Shown piece after piece: positions 12,722-18,115 of a stretch of 22,987 nt of DNA. Source of the DNA: a virus. The notes under the pieces were generated by a model, which did no database searches, was not told the origin of the DNA, and was given only the letters and a program-made list of their open reading frames with translations. The DNA lies in the IMG/VR virus record IMGVR_UViG_3300014720_004613, positions 1 to 22,987 of that record; one strand, written 5' to 3'. Position 1 is the stretch's first letter; every line of letters starts with the position of its first letter. Both the position numbers and the translations under genes were made by a program.

Positions 12722-13438
12722 TCATCGCTTCTTCACCACCTTCTTCTTGGTTGCAGTCTTCTTTGCCTTGGGAGCCGCCGCTGCCACCTTGGTGGCCTTC
12801 GTCGACGCCGCCTTGACGACCTTCTTGGTCGGCTTCTTCGCCACCTTCTTGGTGGGCTTCGGAGGAGCCGCCACCGTGACGACGGACACCTTCTTCTTGG
12901 TCGCCCGCTTCTTCGCCTTCTCCGCCCGCTTCACCTTCATGGCCGCCTTCTCGGCCGCGATGACCTCCTTGGGGCGGTTCTTGGCACCCGGCGGCCGACC
13001 ACGACCACGCTTCTCGCCCGTCGGGGTGGAGGGAGGCGGAGCGTCGACCACTTCCTTCTTGGGCCGGCCACGCTTCCGCTTGGTGGAGATGTCCACCTTT
13101 CCGACGGCGAGCTTGAAGACGGTACCGAAGCGGATGCCTTCCTTCCAGTTCATGATGGCGTTCTGGTCCAGCTGCTCGTCGAAGAGGTGCATGCGACCGG
13201 TGAACTCGTCGTGGCGAACGACGAGGTACGTCTTCGTGTCGAGGTAGGGCTTGCCTGCCAGGAACGTCGAGTAGCGCTCGATGACGAGCTTGTCGCCCTC
13301 CTTGAACTGAGCGACACCGCCGACGATGGCGTCGGGCAGCTTCGTGATGTCCGGCTTCGCCACCGCCTTGCGGGTGACGGCGTCGAGGGCTTCCTGGGTG
13401 ACGATGTCAGACGGGGACTCGAAGTCGATGTTGCTCAT
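12722..13438 (-). CDS. AT-hook / histone H1-like DNA-binding protein
   Basis: 238 aa from the ATG at 13438; an upstream in-frame ATG at 13447 overlaps the -10, so it is unlikely. Residues 45-115 look like a folded beta-rich domain (FKEGDKLVIERYSTF ... GTVFKLAV). Two AT-hooks follow: KRKRGRPKK at 120-128 and RGRGRPPG at 144-151. The last 80 residues are Lys/Ala-rich like eukaryotic H1 tails. AT-hooks bind the minor groove of AT tracts. The combination recalls HMGA-like myxobacterial CarD, but the N-terminal domain is not clearly CarD. Probably organises phage DNA or acts with the RadA-like protein encoded just upstream. Confidence 0.85.
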   Translation of the reverse strand: MSNIDFESPSDIVTQEALDAVTRKAVAKPDITKLPDAIVGGVAQFKEGDKLVIERYSTFLAGKPYLDTKTYLVVRHDEFTGRMHLFDEQLDQNAIMNWKEGIRFGTVFKLAVGKVDISTKRKRGRPKKEVVDAPPPSTPTGEKRGRGRPPGAKNRPKEVIAAEKAAMKVKRAEKAKKRATKKKVSVVTVAAPPKPTKKVAKKPTKKVVKAASTKATKVAAAAPKAKKTATKKKVVKKR

Positions 13439-13445
13439 GGTGATC

Positions 13446-13474
13446 ATCCTATCAAGAGGGGAGGGAACTTTGCA
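13446..13474 (-). promoter_or_regulatory. Class B promoter (minus strand)
   Basis: TGCAAA, 17 nt, TAGGAT, then 7 nt to the ATG at 13438. It lies between the RadA-like stop and the AT-hook start. Confidence 0.8.
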
Positions 13475-13480
13475 CTGGGC

Positions 13481-14233
13481 TCAGACGATCTCACCCTTTT
13501 CGTAGAGACCATCGCGGCGGATGCCGAGGATGTAGGCACGGCCGGAGCAGCCGAAGCGGTTCTTGGTGACCTCGAAGATGCGCTCCCCGTAGGTCTCCGA
13601 CTTCTTGGACTGGTCGATGTAGATGGAGCCGCGGACGTCGATGGCGTGGAGGATGCCGTTCTTGCCCTGGAATTCGCCGTCCTTGTTGACCTGGCCGATG
13701 AAGATGACGATGCCGTAGGTGGCCTTCGCCCAGTCGGTCAGCATCTCCGCGCAGCGCATCGGGGTGACGGAGTTGGTGGCCTCGCCCCACTTGCCGTCGT
13801 TGAGAGTCTGCAGGGAGTCCTGGAGGACGAAGACCTGCTTGCCGGGGTTGGCCTTGCGGAGCATGTCGGCGTGGGCCAACAGGTCCGTGACGTGGGTGTC
13901 CTGGCCGACGACGAAGCCCTCACGGAGGCCGAGACGCTCGACGACCATCTTCACCTGGTGGAGGGATTCCTCGCCGGTGTTGTAGAGGCAGATGTGCCCC
14001 GCCTTGGTGATGGCGTTGGCGAGCTGCAGGAGCATCGTCGTCTTGCCGGCACCGGGGGTACCGGTCAGCATCATGACGGACGACGGCACGAGGCCGTCAC
14101 CACCGAGGGCGTCGTCGAACCACGTGATGCCGACCTTCTTGCGGTCGCGCAGCTGCTTCGGCACCTCGATGTCGTTGATGTTGGTGCCGCGCTTGAGGCC
14201 CTTGATGCCGACGTTGAGAGTCATCTTCGCCAT
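13481..14233 (-). CDS. RadA/Sms-like RecA-family ATPase (core only)
   Basis: 250 aa. Walker A GTPGAGKTT at 58-66, NTGEES at 85-90 (RadA has SGEES), Walker B VFVLQDSLQ at 134-142 (RadA has IDSIQT), GQVNKDGE at 180-187 and the RadA hallmark KNRFG at 224-228. The N-terminal zinc finger and C-terminal Lon-like domain of bacterial RadA (about 450 aa) are absent. RadA is a hexameric motor that promotes branch migration; phage cores of this size act in recombination-dependent replication or as single-strand annealing helpers. It has a 68-nt leader with AAAGGA 9 nt before the ATG, unlike most neighbours. Confidence 0.9.
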   Translation of the reverse strand: MAKMTLNVGIKGLKRGTNINDIEVPKQLRDRKKVGITWFDDALGGDGLVPSSVMMLTGTPGAGKTTMLLQLANAITKAGHICLYNTGEESLHQVKMVVERLGLREGFVVGQDTHVTDLLAHADMLRKANPGKQVFVLQDSLQTLNDGKWGEATNSVTPMRCAEMLTDWAKATYGIVIFIGQVNKDGEFQGKNGILHAIDVRGSIYIDQSKKSETYGERIFEVTKNRFGCSGRAYILGIRRDGLYEKGEIV

Positions 14234-14307
14234 GTGCGGGAATCCTTTCGAGGGTTGGTGCCACCTTGGGTGCGGCGTCGTGGCGTGCCGCTATGAGGTA
14301 TGGTCTT

Positions 14308-14336
14308 AATCTATCAGGTCGGATTCGAACTTTGCA
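14308..14336 (-). promoter_or_regulatory. Class B promoter (minus strand) with 68-nt leader
   Basis: TGCAAA, 17 nt, TAGATT. ATA rather than ATG occupies the position 6 nt downstream, and translation begins about 68 nt later. It abuts the operator array at 14346. Confidence 0.75.
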
Positions 14337-14345
14337 CAAGTTTCT

Positions 14346-14366
14346 TGTTGAAAGACACTTTCAACA
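14346..14366. promoter_or_regulatory. Operator-like inverted repeat, copy 1
   Basis: TGTTGAAAG (14346-14354) and CTTTCAACA (14358-14366) are perfect 9-bp inverted arms with a 3-nt centre, 10 nt upstream of the -35 of the RadA-like promoter. Confidence 0.75.
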
Positions 14367-14376
14367 GGCAATTGCC
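14367..14376. promoter_or_regulatory. 10-bp palindrome between the two operator copies
   Basis: GGCAATTGCC is a perfect palindrome directly abutting copy 1. It could be a separate half of the regulatory array or chance. Confidence 0.4.
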
Positions 14377-14382
14377 ACGGTT

Positions 14383-14403
14383 TATTGAAAGTTACTTTCA
14401 ACA
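14383..14403. promoter_or_regulatory. Operator-like inverted repeat, copy 2
   Basis: TATTGAAAG (14383-14391) and CTTTCAACA (14395-14403): the same 21-bp element with one mismatch, 37 bp centre-to-centre from copy 1 and 9 nt upstream of the -35 at 14413. Confidence 0.75.
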
Positions 14404-14412
14404 GCAATCCAG

Positions 14413-14441
14413 TGCAAAGTCGCCTCCCCTTAGGATATAGT
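14413..14441 (+). promoter_or_regulatory. Class B promoter
   Basis: TGCAAA, 17 nt, TATAGT, then 6 nt to the ATG at 14448. It faces away from the RadA-like promoter across the operator array. Confidence 0.8.
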
Positions 14442-14447
14442 AATCAC

Positions 14448-14585
14448 ATGATCACGGAACGCAACTTCTACATCGCGACGCTCGTGGCCCTCATCCTCTA
14501 CGTCGTTGGCAGCGCCGCCGCCAACGTGACCGCTACGGGTGACGTCCGCTGCCTCTTCGTCAAGTGCGTCATCATTAAAAAGTGA
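14448..14585 (+). CDS. 45-aa single-TM protein
   Basis: MITERNFYIATLVALILYVVGSAAANVTATG followed by DVRCLFVKCVIIKK. One membrane helix, a small Cys-containing basic tail. The start is fixed by a class B promoter with 6-nt spacing; the longer open frame from 14385 runs through operator and promoter and is rejected. It is the first plus-strand gene right of the divergent operator region, so it is probably co-controlled with the RadA-like gene. Confidence 0.65.
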   Translation: MITERNFYIATLVALILYVVGSAAANVTATGDVRCLFVKCVIIKK

Positions 14586-14626
14586 CCGAGTGCAAAGTTC
14601 GTCGGCGAAAATAATTCGCAACCCAG

Positions 14627-14655
14627 TGTAAAGCCGCTGAGTGGCGGTGTAAGAT
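14627..14655 (+). promoter_or_regulatory. Class B promoter with about 45-nt leader
   Basis: TGTAAA, 17 nt, TAAGAT; the predicted start site is near 14662. A second TGCAAA at 14591 lacks a -10 at 17 nt and may be a relic or an activator half-site. Confidence 0.7.
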
Positions 14656-14706
14656 AAGCAAAGATCAACGAGCCACCCCCGAGGGGCTCACAACCGAGGA
14701 ATGACC

Positions 14707-15420
14707 ATGACCGAAACGAAGCTCTCCGCAATCGAAAAGGCTCTCGCCGCTGCCAAGGCCCGCAAGGCCGCCAAGGAGGCCGCCGGCCTCACCGAGGAAA
14801 CCCCTGCTCCCAAGGCCAAGAAGGAGCCGAAGCCCAAGGCGGAGAAGCCTGCCAAGTCCCCGAAGGCCGCCAAGGAGCCGAAGGCCAAGACCGTCGACCC
14901 GACGAAGGAGGCCGCCAAGGCCGAGCGTGCCGCAGCCAAGGCCGCCAAGATGGCGGAGCTCGAGGCTGCCCGTGCCGCCCGTAAGGTCGAGCGTGAGGCC
15001 AAGAAGGCCGAGCGTGAGGCGACCCGCGCTGCCGCCAAGTCGTCGCCGGGTTCGGCGCACATGAAGAAGGTCGAGAAGGCCCGTGCGAAGCTGCCGACCC
15101 TCTCCTCCGAGGCGGAGCTGCTCTACACCGAGATCGTCGGCAACTACGGCAGCCACATGGTGGCGACCATCGCGGAGCACCTGAAGCTGCACATCCGCAT
15201 GTCGGCCACGAAGCGTGCGGCCGAAGGCGCCGCCCTTCCCGTCGGCACGACGGTCCGCATCATCGGCGGCGACCCCAAGTTCGCCAACAAGGTCGGCACC
15301 GTCGTCAAGTCGCAGAAGCTGCGCTCCTTCGTCAAGGTGGAAGGTGTCCGCAAGGACGTCTACGTCTTCACCTCGGACCTCAAGGTCATCGCAGACGCCG
15401 ACCTCGCTGTGGCCGTCTGA
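14707..15420 (+). CDS. H1-like basic protein with C-terminal KOW-like domain
   Basis: 237 aa from the ATG at 14707, which has GAGGA 6 nt upstream; the in-frame ATG at 14701 touches the Shine-Dalgarno. Residues 1-115 are Ala/Lys/Glu-rich (AAKARKAAKEAAG, PKAKKEPKPKAEKPAK) like H1 tails or a long charged helix. The C-terminal part LPVGTTVRIIGGDPKFANKVG, TVVKSQKLRSFVKVEG fits a KOW/SH3-like barrel that typically binds RNA or protein, as in NusG or L24. Its leader and SD suggest high, regulated expression. Role in nucleoid organisation or transcription is inference. The tRNA cluster follows. Confidence 0.8.
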   Translation: MTETKLSAIEKALAAAKARKAAKEAAGLTEETPAPKAKKEPKPKAEKPAKSPKAAKEPKAKTVDPTKEAAKAERAAAKAAKMAELEAARAARKVEREAKKAEREATRAAAKSSPGSAHMKKVEKARAKLPTLSSEAELLYTEIVGNYGSHMVATIAEHLKLHIRMSATKRAAEGAALPVGTTVRIIGGDPKFANKVGTVVKSQKLRSFVKVEGVRKDVYVFTSDLKVIADADLAVAV

Positions 15421-15454
15421 TCATCATCGGGGTGTGACGAACGCCCCGCCACAC

Positions 15455-15528
15455 GTCCCCGTAGCTCAGCTGGATAGAGCATCGGCCTTCTAAGCCGTGG
15501 GTCGCACGTTCGAATCGTGCCGGGGACG
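15455..15528 (+). tRNA. tRNA-Arg (anticodon TCT)
   Basis: Acceptor GTCCCCG/CGGGGAC, D-stem GCTC/GAGC, anticodon loop CTTCTAA (TCT, reads AGA), T-arm GCACG-TTCGAAT-CGTGC, discriminator G. The bottom anticodon-stem pair is T-T. CCA is not encoded. AGA is frequent in the AT-richer left part of this window. Confidence 0.92.
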
Positions 15529-15620
15529 CAAAGGACGTGAGGCTCGCCGCGGGGTAAATCGTACGCACACCCCAACTCGCCAAATCGTCGCCGTTCGACT
15601 GAGGCGCTCATCGAACGGAA

Positions 15621-15687
15621 GTGCATCGAAGCTCTTGGAGAGCCCCCAGCGTATTGGGAGGCGCGGGTTCGAATCCCGCCGATGCAC
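15621..15687 (+). tRNA. tRNA-like sequence, anticodon arm not canonical
   Basis: GTGCATCG/CGATGCAC gives an 8-bp acceptor-like stem (extendable with one mismatch to 12), with a D-like stem GCTC/GAGC over a 5-nt loop and a perfect T-arm GCGGG-TTCGAAT-CCCGC. Only 20 nt separate D-stem and T-stem, and the hairpin there (CCCA/TGGG around GCGTAT) has no T33-type loop, so I cannot assign an anticodon. At 67 nt it is short for a tRNA. It may be a degenerate tRNA, an atypical one, or a tRNA-like decoy. Confidence 0.45.
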
Positions 15688-15732
15688 CTCCTCCTCCCAT
15701 CCCGGGCGGAGAGAACCAAGAAGAGAAACCGC

Positions 15733-16002
15733 ATGACCGACACTAACTTCCACTACTACACCGCCTACGTCGTCCGCTCCTGGAATGGCAAGTTCCTCAA
15801 CCAGCGCACCTACACGGGCCGCACCCCGAACATGTGGGGCAAGATCGGGGAGTCCTTCGTCTTCCGCTCCGCCAGGCGTGCCCAGTGCGCAGCCTCCAGC
15901 ATCAACAAGCGCCCGAAGGACCGCAGCAACGCTGATCCCCAGAACGCCACGGTGACGACCATCCTGCTGCCGCGTCGTAACCCACGCCGCCGCGCAGCCT
16001 GA
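15733..16002 (+). CDS. Small basic hypothetical protein in tRNA cluster
   Basis: 89 aa from the ATG at 15733, 45 nt after the tRNA-like element; the frame is open upstream through that element, which is rejected. The protein is basic (FRSARRAQCAASSINKRPKDRSN ... RRNPRRRAA) with an aromatic N-terminus (NFHYYTAYVVRSWNGKFLNQRTYTG). It looks like a small nucleic-acid-interacting protein, but no family is recognised. An AGAAGAG purine tract precedes the start. Probably co-transcribed with the tRNAs. Confidence 0.65.
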   Translation: MTDTNFHYYTAYVVRSWNGKFLNQRTYTGRTPNMWGKIGESFVFRSARRAQCAASSINKRPKDRSNADPQNATVTTILLPRRNPRRRAA

Positions 16003-16029
16003 CACCACCTCCCCTTCGGGGGAGCAGTC

Positions 16030-16115
16030 GCTCAGGTGTTGGAATCGGTAGACAACGGGGACTTAAAATCCCTTGCCCATAAAGCGTGCGGGTTCGAGTC
16101 CCGCCCTGAGCACCA
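16030..16115 (+). tRNA. tRNA-Leu (anticodon TAA)
   Basis: Acceptor GCTCAGG/CCTGAGC, D-loop with GG, anticodon loop CTTAAAA (TAA), long class II variable arm, T-arm GCGGG-TTCGAGT-CCCGC, A73 and an encoded CCA (16113-16115). It reads UUA, rare in GC-rich genomes. Confidence 0.95.
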
Positions 16116-16144
16116 CACCACATCAGACCAACGAAAGACACTGC

Positions 16145-16405
16145 ATGGGTTACTACGTCAACACCACAGGCAAGCTACTCATCGGCGCAGCCGTCGCGTC
16201 CCTCGGCGCGGCCCTCTTCAAGAAGCTGCAGGAGTCCGACTTCGACCCCGGAGACCTCGGCATCACCGGGGACCTGCACGAACGCCTGCAGATGGATGCC
16301 TCCGCCGACTTCCACGACTCCTTCGACCACAAGCTGCACCGAGCCGGAGTGGAGGACCCCGACGCCCGCAAGGCGCTGTGGAAGTACTACCGCTCCCGTC
16401 GTTGA
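16145..16405 (+). CDS. Small protein with N-terminal hydrophobic segment
   Basis: 86 aa from the ATG at 16145, between tRNA-Leu and tRNA-Arg. MGYYVNTTGKLLIGAAVASLGAALFKKL suggests a membrane-associated helix, followed by an acidic, His-rich helical part (DLHERLQMDASADFHDSFDHKLHRAG) and a basic end (WKYYRSRR). No family recognised. Upstream ribosome-binding signal is weak. Position between tRNA genes implies processing of a mixed mRNA-tRNA transcript. Confidence 0.65.
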   Translation: MGYYVNTTGKLLIGAAVASLGAALFKKLQESDFDPGDLGITGDLHERLQMDASADFHDSFDHKLHRAGVEDPDARKALWKYYRSRR

Positions 16406-16417
16406 GGCGGTGACCAC

Positions 16418-16491
<74 letters not shown>

Positions 16492-16534
16492 CAACAAGGG
16501 ACAGTCACGTCCCCATTTGAAAGAGAGAAACAGC

Positions 16535-16696
16535 ATGCTCGAATCCATCACGATCCACACTTTCTTCGAGGCGATCGGCATCAACGTCGTCGTCTGCCTC
16601 GTCCTCTATCCGATCCTCGCCACGATCTGGGACGTCTCCGCCGCCCGCTACCGCCGTGAGCTCGCCGCCAAGGTAACCGCCAAGGAGACCAAGTGA
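16535..16696 (+). CDS. 53-aa single-TM protein
   Basis: MLESITIHTFFEAIGINVVV followed by CLVLYPILATIWDVSAARYR and RELAAKVTAKETK. One membrane span then a basic amphipathic tail. A GAAAGAGAGAAA purine tract precedes the ATG. Its stop overlaps the next ATG (TGATG), starting a chain of three coupled micro-membrane genes directly after the tRNA cluster. Function unknown. Confidence 0.65.
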   Translation: MLESITIHTFFEAIGINVVVCLVLYPILATIWDVSAARYRRELAAKVTAKETK

Positions 16697-16800
16697 TGAC
16701 GCTCGGAGAGGCAGCGACCGTCCTCAACATCGCCGCCTGGCTCGTGGCGATCGGGTACGTCTTCGGTTGGTCTCAGCGGCCTCGAGCGCCCGGCAAATGA
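16696..16800 (+). CDS. 34-aa single-TM micro-protein
   Basis: MTLGEAATVLNIAAWLVAIG followed by YVFGWSQRPRAPGK. The ATG shares its A with the previous TGA (TGATG) and its own TGA overlaps the next ATG (ATGA). One membrane helix with an Arg/Pro tail. The overlap on both sides is the main support. Confidence 0.55.
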   Translation: MTLGEAATVLNIAAWLVAIGYVFGWSQRPRAPGK

Positions 16801-16901
16801 CAGACTCACAGGTACTGCAACAGGTGATAGGTGGCGTCGCCCTCGCCGTCCTGGGCGCCGCTGCCTTCGAGGCCCTGCTGCGGTGGAGCCGGTGGATGTG
16901 A
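16797..16901 (+). CDS. 34-aa single-TM micro-protein
   Basis: MTDSQVLQQVIGGVALAVLG followed by AAAFEALLRWSRWM. The ATG overlaps the preceding stop (ATGA). One membrane helix with two Trp at the C-terminal interface. It ends where the palindromic non-coding island begins. Confidence 0.55.
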   Translation: MTDSQVLQQVIGGVALAVLGAAAFEALLRWSRWM

Positions 16902-16909
16902 GGGGCGGC

Positions 16910-16952
16910 GGGGGGCCCGCAGGACGGCTGCTGTGGTGGCAGCGGGCCCCCC
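16910..16952. repeat. Inverted repeat, 11-bp arms
   Basis: GGGGGGCCCGC (16910-16920) and GCGGGCCCCCC (16942-16952) are perfect complements with a 21-nt loop that contains a CTGC/GCAG sub-hairpin. No T-tract follows directly. Confidence 0.85.
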
Positions 16953-17140
16953 TCTACGGGGGTCACAGGAGACCAGGGGGCGCCCCCTAAAAAAGGGCCC
17001 AAATAGGGGGCTACAAGGGCCCAGGGCCCCCCGGGGGGCAAACTGTGTAGAAGAAGCCTGCGCGCGCGGGCTAAGGCCCCGCCCAAAAAATTCCCGGGAG
17101 ACTCTCCGGCACCTGCCACCCCCTACCCACGAACGACTGC

Positions 17141-17160
17141 GACCCTTTCCGACCCTTTCC
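17141..17160. repeat. 10-bp tandem repeat, two copies
   Basis: GACCCTTTCC is repeated exactly twice in tandem inside the non-coding island. Confidence 0.85.
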
Positions 17161-17196
17161 GGCACCGAGAGATCACTTGGAAGGGCCGCTTCCCGG

Positions 17197-17217
17197 AAAA
17201 TTCCCCGGGAGAATTTT
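17197..17217. repeat. Near-palindrome AAAATTC...GAATTTT
   Basis: AAAATTC (17197-17203) and GAATTTT (17211-17217) flank CCCGGGA. A related half, AAAATTCCCGGGAG, occurs at 17087-17100, so the element appears as a degenerate direct repeat about 110 nt apart. Confidence 0.7.
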
Positions 17218-17229
17218 TTCCCAGGGAAT

Positions 17230-17258
17230 TGCAACCCCCCTCGTCGGGGTGATAGGAT
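17230..17258 (+). promoter_or_regulatory. Class B promoter
   Basis: TGCAAC, 17 nt, TAGGAT, then 6 nt to the ATG at 17265. The spacer contains a CCCC...GGGG hairpin. Confidence 0.75.
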
Positions 17259-17264
17259 GAAACC

Positions 17265-17489
17265 ATGAGCAACCTCGCCGACGCTGCCGCCGTGGACCCC
17301 CGACAGCTCCACCGAGCGGCCCCGACCCTCGCCAACCTCGTCGCCGCCCTCCACGAGTTGGAGGAGACCGGACGGTTCCTGTACGACGCGGAGGGGGTGA
17401 TCACCCCCTCCTCGACTCCTCGGCCCGAGACGCCGTGGCTGCCATGGAGGGCATCCCGGAGGTACGGACCTTCCTGGGAACGATGCTGA
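17265..17489 (+). CDS. Small hypothetical protein with apparent -1 frameshift
   Basis: The ATG at 17265 is fixed by a class B promoter. Residues 1-48 (MSNLADAAAVDPRQLHRAAP, TLANLVAALHELEETGRFLY, DAEGVITP) look like a helical soluble protein. In this frame the remainder is Pro/Trp/Arg-rich and looks like GC shadow. In the -1 frame, from about 17405 to a TAA at 17543, the sequence LLDSSARDAVAAMEGIPEVR and TFLGTMLIAREARLRRDRLG is protein-like. The switch coincides with a C5 run inside a perfect 20-bp palindrome. The product is therefore either about 93 aa through frameshifting, or the assembly has an indel. Confidence 0.55.
   Translation: MSNLADAAAVDPRQLHRAAPTLANLVAALHELEETGRFLYDAEGVITPSSTPRPETPWLPWRASRRYGPSWERC
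17391..17410. repeat. Perfect 20-bp palindrome
   Basis: GAGGGGGTGATCACCCCCTC is its own reverse complement. It lies inside the coding region at the apparent frame switch and would form a strong hairpin in RNA. Confidence 0.95.
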
Positions 17490-17545
17490 TCGCCAGGGAG
17501 GCCCGCCTACGGCGGGACCGGCTGGGACGTCCCCGACGGCGCTAA
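17405..17545 (+). other. Probable continuation of the 17265 gene in the -1 frame
   Basis: The frame runs (P)LLDSSARDAVAAMEGIPEV and on to a double stop TAATAA at 17543-17548. An internal ATG at 17444 could start a separate 33-aa product, but the residues before it are also protein-like, favouring a continuation of the upstream protein. Confidence 0.5.
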
Positions 17546-17572
17546 TAACGCCTGCGGTTTCCCGACCTCCCG

Positions 17573-17580
17573 CATACTTA
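17573..17580 (+). promoter_or_regulatory. Class A -10 octamer CATACTTA
   Basis: CATACTTA ends 7 nt before the ATG at 17588, slightly longer than the usual 5. It is an identical octamer to that at 434. Confidence 0.55.
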
Positions 17581-17587
17581 GGCATCG

Positions 17588-18112
17588 ATGCCTTACAGAG
17601 TCAGAAAGTCCAAGTGCCGTCGTTCCGACGGCCGCAGCGGCAGCTGGGTCCTCGCCTACAAGGACAAGTCCGGCAAGTCGCACAGCAACTGCCACACCTC
17701 CAAGTCGGGGGCCGAGGCCCAGATCGCTGCCATCGAGGGACCCAAGGAGTCGCAGGGCATCACAGGAGAAACGACAATGAAGCTGACATCGACCCAACTG
17801 CGTGCAATAATCGCAGAAGAAGTGGAAGCGGCGCTGACCCAGGCCCCACGCAAGAAGAAGGCGTCGCCGGACGACGCCTTCGCGGACCCGAAGAGTTGGG
17901 CGGAGTTCGAGGCCGGCTACGGCAAGCGCCTCGACGACCGCCGCTGGGCCTCCCTGTCGACCGTCTACCCGAAGCTGACGGGGAAGGTGGGCCGCGAGGC
18001 CTTCGACCGGGAGATGGAGTCCCGCAACCGCGGGACCGCCGGTGGCGGCGGCCGGCACGCCGGACCCGCCGCGGAGTTCGAGACCCTCCTCGACCTCCTG
18101 GAAGCCCTGTGA
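17588..18112 (+). CDS. Two-part phage protein: small H-x-C-H-type domain fused to a tagged domain
   Basis: 174 aa. Residues 1-51 (MPYRVRKSKCRRSDGRSGSW ... NCHTSKSGAEAQIAAIEG) match a widespread small phage domain ending in a CH-x-S/T-K-x-x-AEAQ-I-x-A-I pattern, of unknown function. From residue 64 the chain restarts as MKLTSTQLRAIIAEEVEAAL, an N-terminal tag nearly identical to that of the protein at 18205, and continues with a Lys-rich linker and a soluble acidic/basic domain. An internal ATG at 17777 has AGGAG 8 nt upstream, so a second, shorter product is likely. A terminator follows. Confidence 0.75.
   Translation: MPYRVRKSKCRRSDGRSGSWVLAYKDKSGKSHSNCHTSKSGAEAQIAAIEGPKESQGITGETTMKLTSTQLRAIIAEEVEAALTQAPRKKKASPDDAFADPKSWAEFEAGYGKRLDDRRWASLSTVYPKLTGKVGREAFDREMESRNRGTAGGGGRHAGPAAEFETLLDLLEAL
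17777..18112 (+). CDS. Alternative internal-start product with virion-tag-like N-terminus
   Basis: 111 aa starting MKLTSTQLRAIIAEEVEAAL. AGGAG lies 8 nt before the ATG. Q7-L8-R9 and I11-I12-A13-E14-E15-V16 are in the same register as in the 18205 protein; I12-A13-E14 is an (I/L)-x-E site. The tag would only be N-terminal in this short form. The rest (SPDDAFADPKSWAEFEAGYGKRLDDRRW ... EFETLLDLLEAL) is unrecognised. Confidence 0.55.
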   Translation: MKLTSTQLRAIIAEEVEAALTQAPRKKKASPDDAFADPKSWAEFEAGYGKRLDDRRWASLSTVYPKLTGKVGREAFDREMESRNRGTAGGGGRHAGPAAEFETLLDLLEAL

Positions 18113-18115
18113 GAA

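Larger units (their letters stand above)
16902..17229. other. Palindrome-packed non-coding island
   Basis: About 330 nt without a supportable gene, extremely G/C-tract-rich, interspersed with A-runs. It holds an 11-bp stem (16910-16920 with 16942-16952), a 14-bp palindrome AGGGGGCGCCCCCT (16975-16988), another GCCCCCCGGGGGGC (17026-17039), a CG alternation (17070-17077), a tandem GACCCTTTCC pair (17141-17160) and a near-palindrome around 17197-17217. Origin, packaging or regulatory RNA are possibilities; long open frames across it are GC shadows. Confidence 0.65.

Noticed and set aside
13187-14296. Long plus-strand open frame (369 aa) opposite the AT-hook and RadA-like genes
   Set aside because: It is antisense to two genes with clear motifs, is rich in Val/Leu/Ala/Asp repeats typical of GC-rich shadow frames, and has no promoter or ribosome site.
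14385-14447. Upstream extension of the 14448 gene
   Set aside because: It crosses the second operator copy and the class B promoter.
16902-17229. Island considered as a cos or terminal-repeat site
   Set aside because: There is no adjacent terminase gene or direct evidence of ends, so I keep it only as an unexplained structured region.
16806-17585. 259-aa minus-strand open frame across the palindromic island
   Set aside because: Pro/Arg/Gly-rich translation of G/C tracts with no motif; it covers a promoter, two micro-genes and a palindrome.
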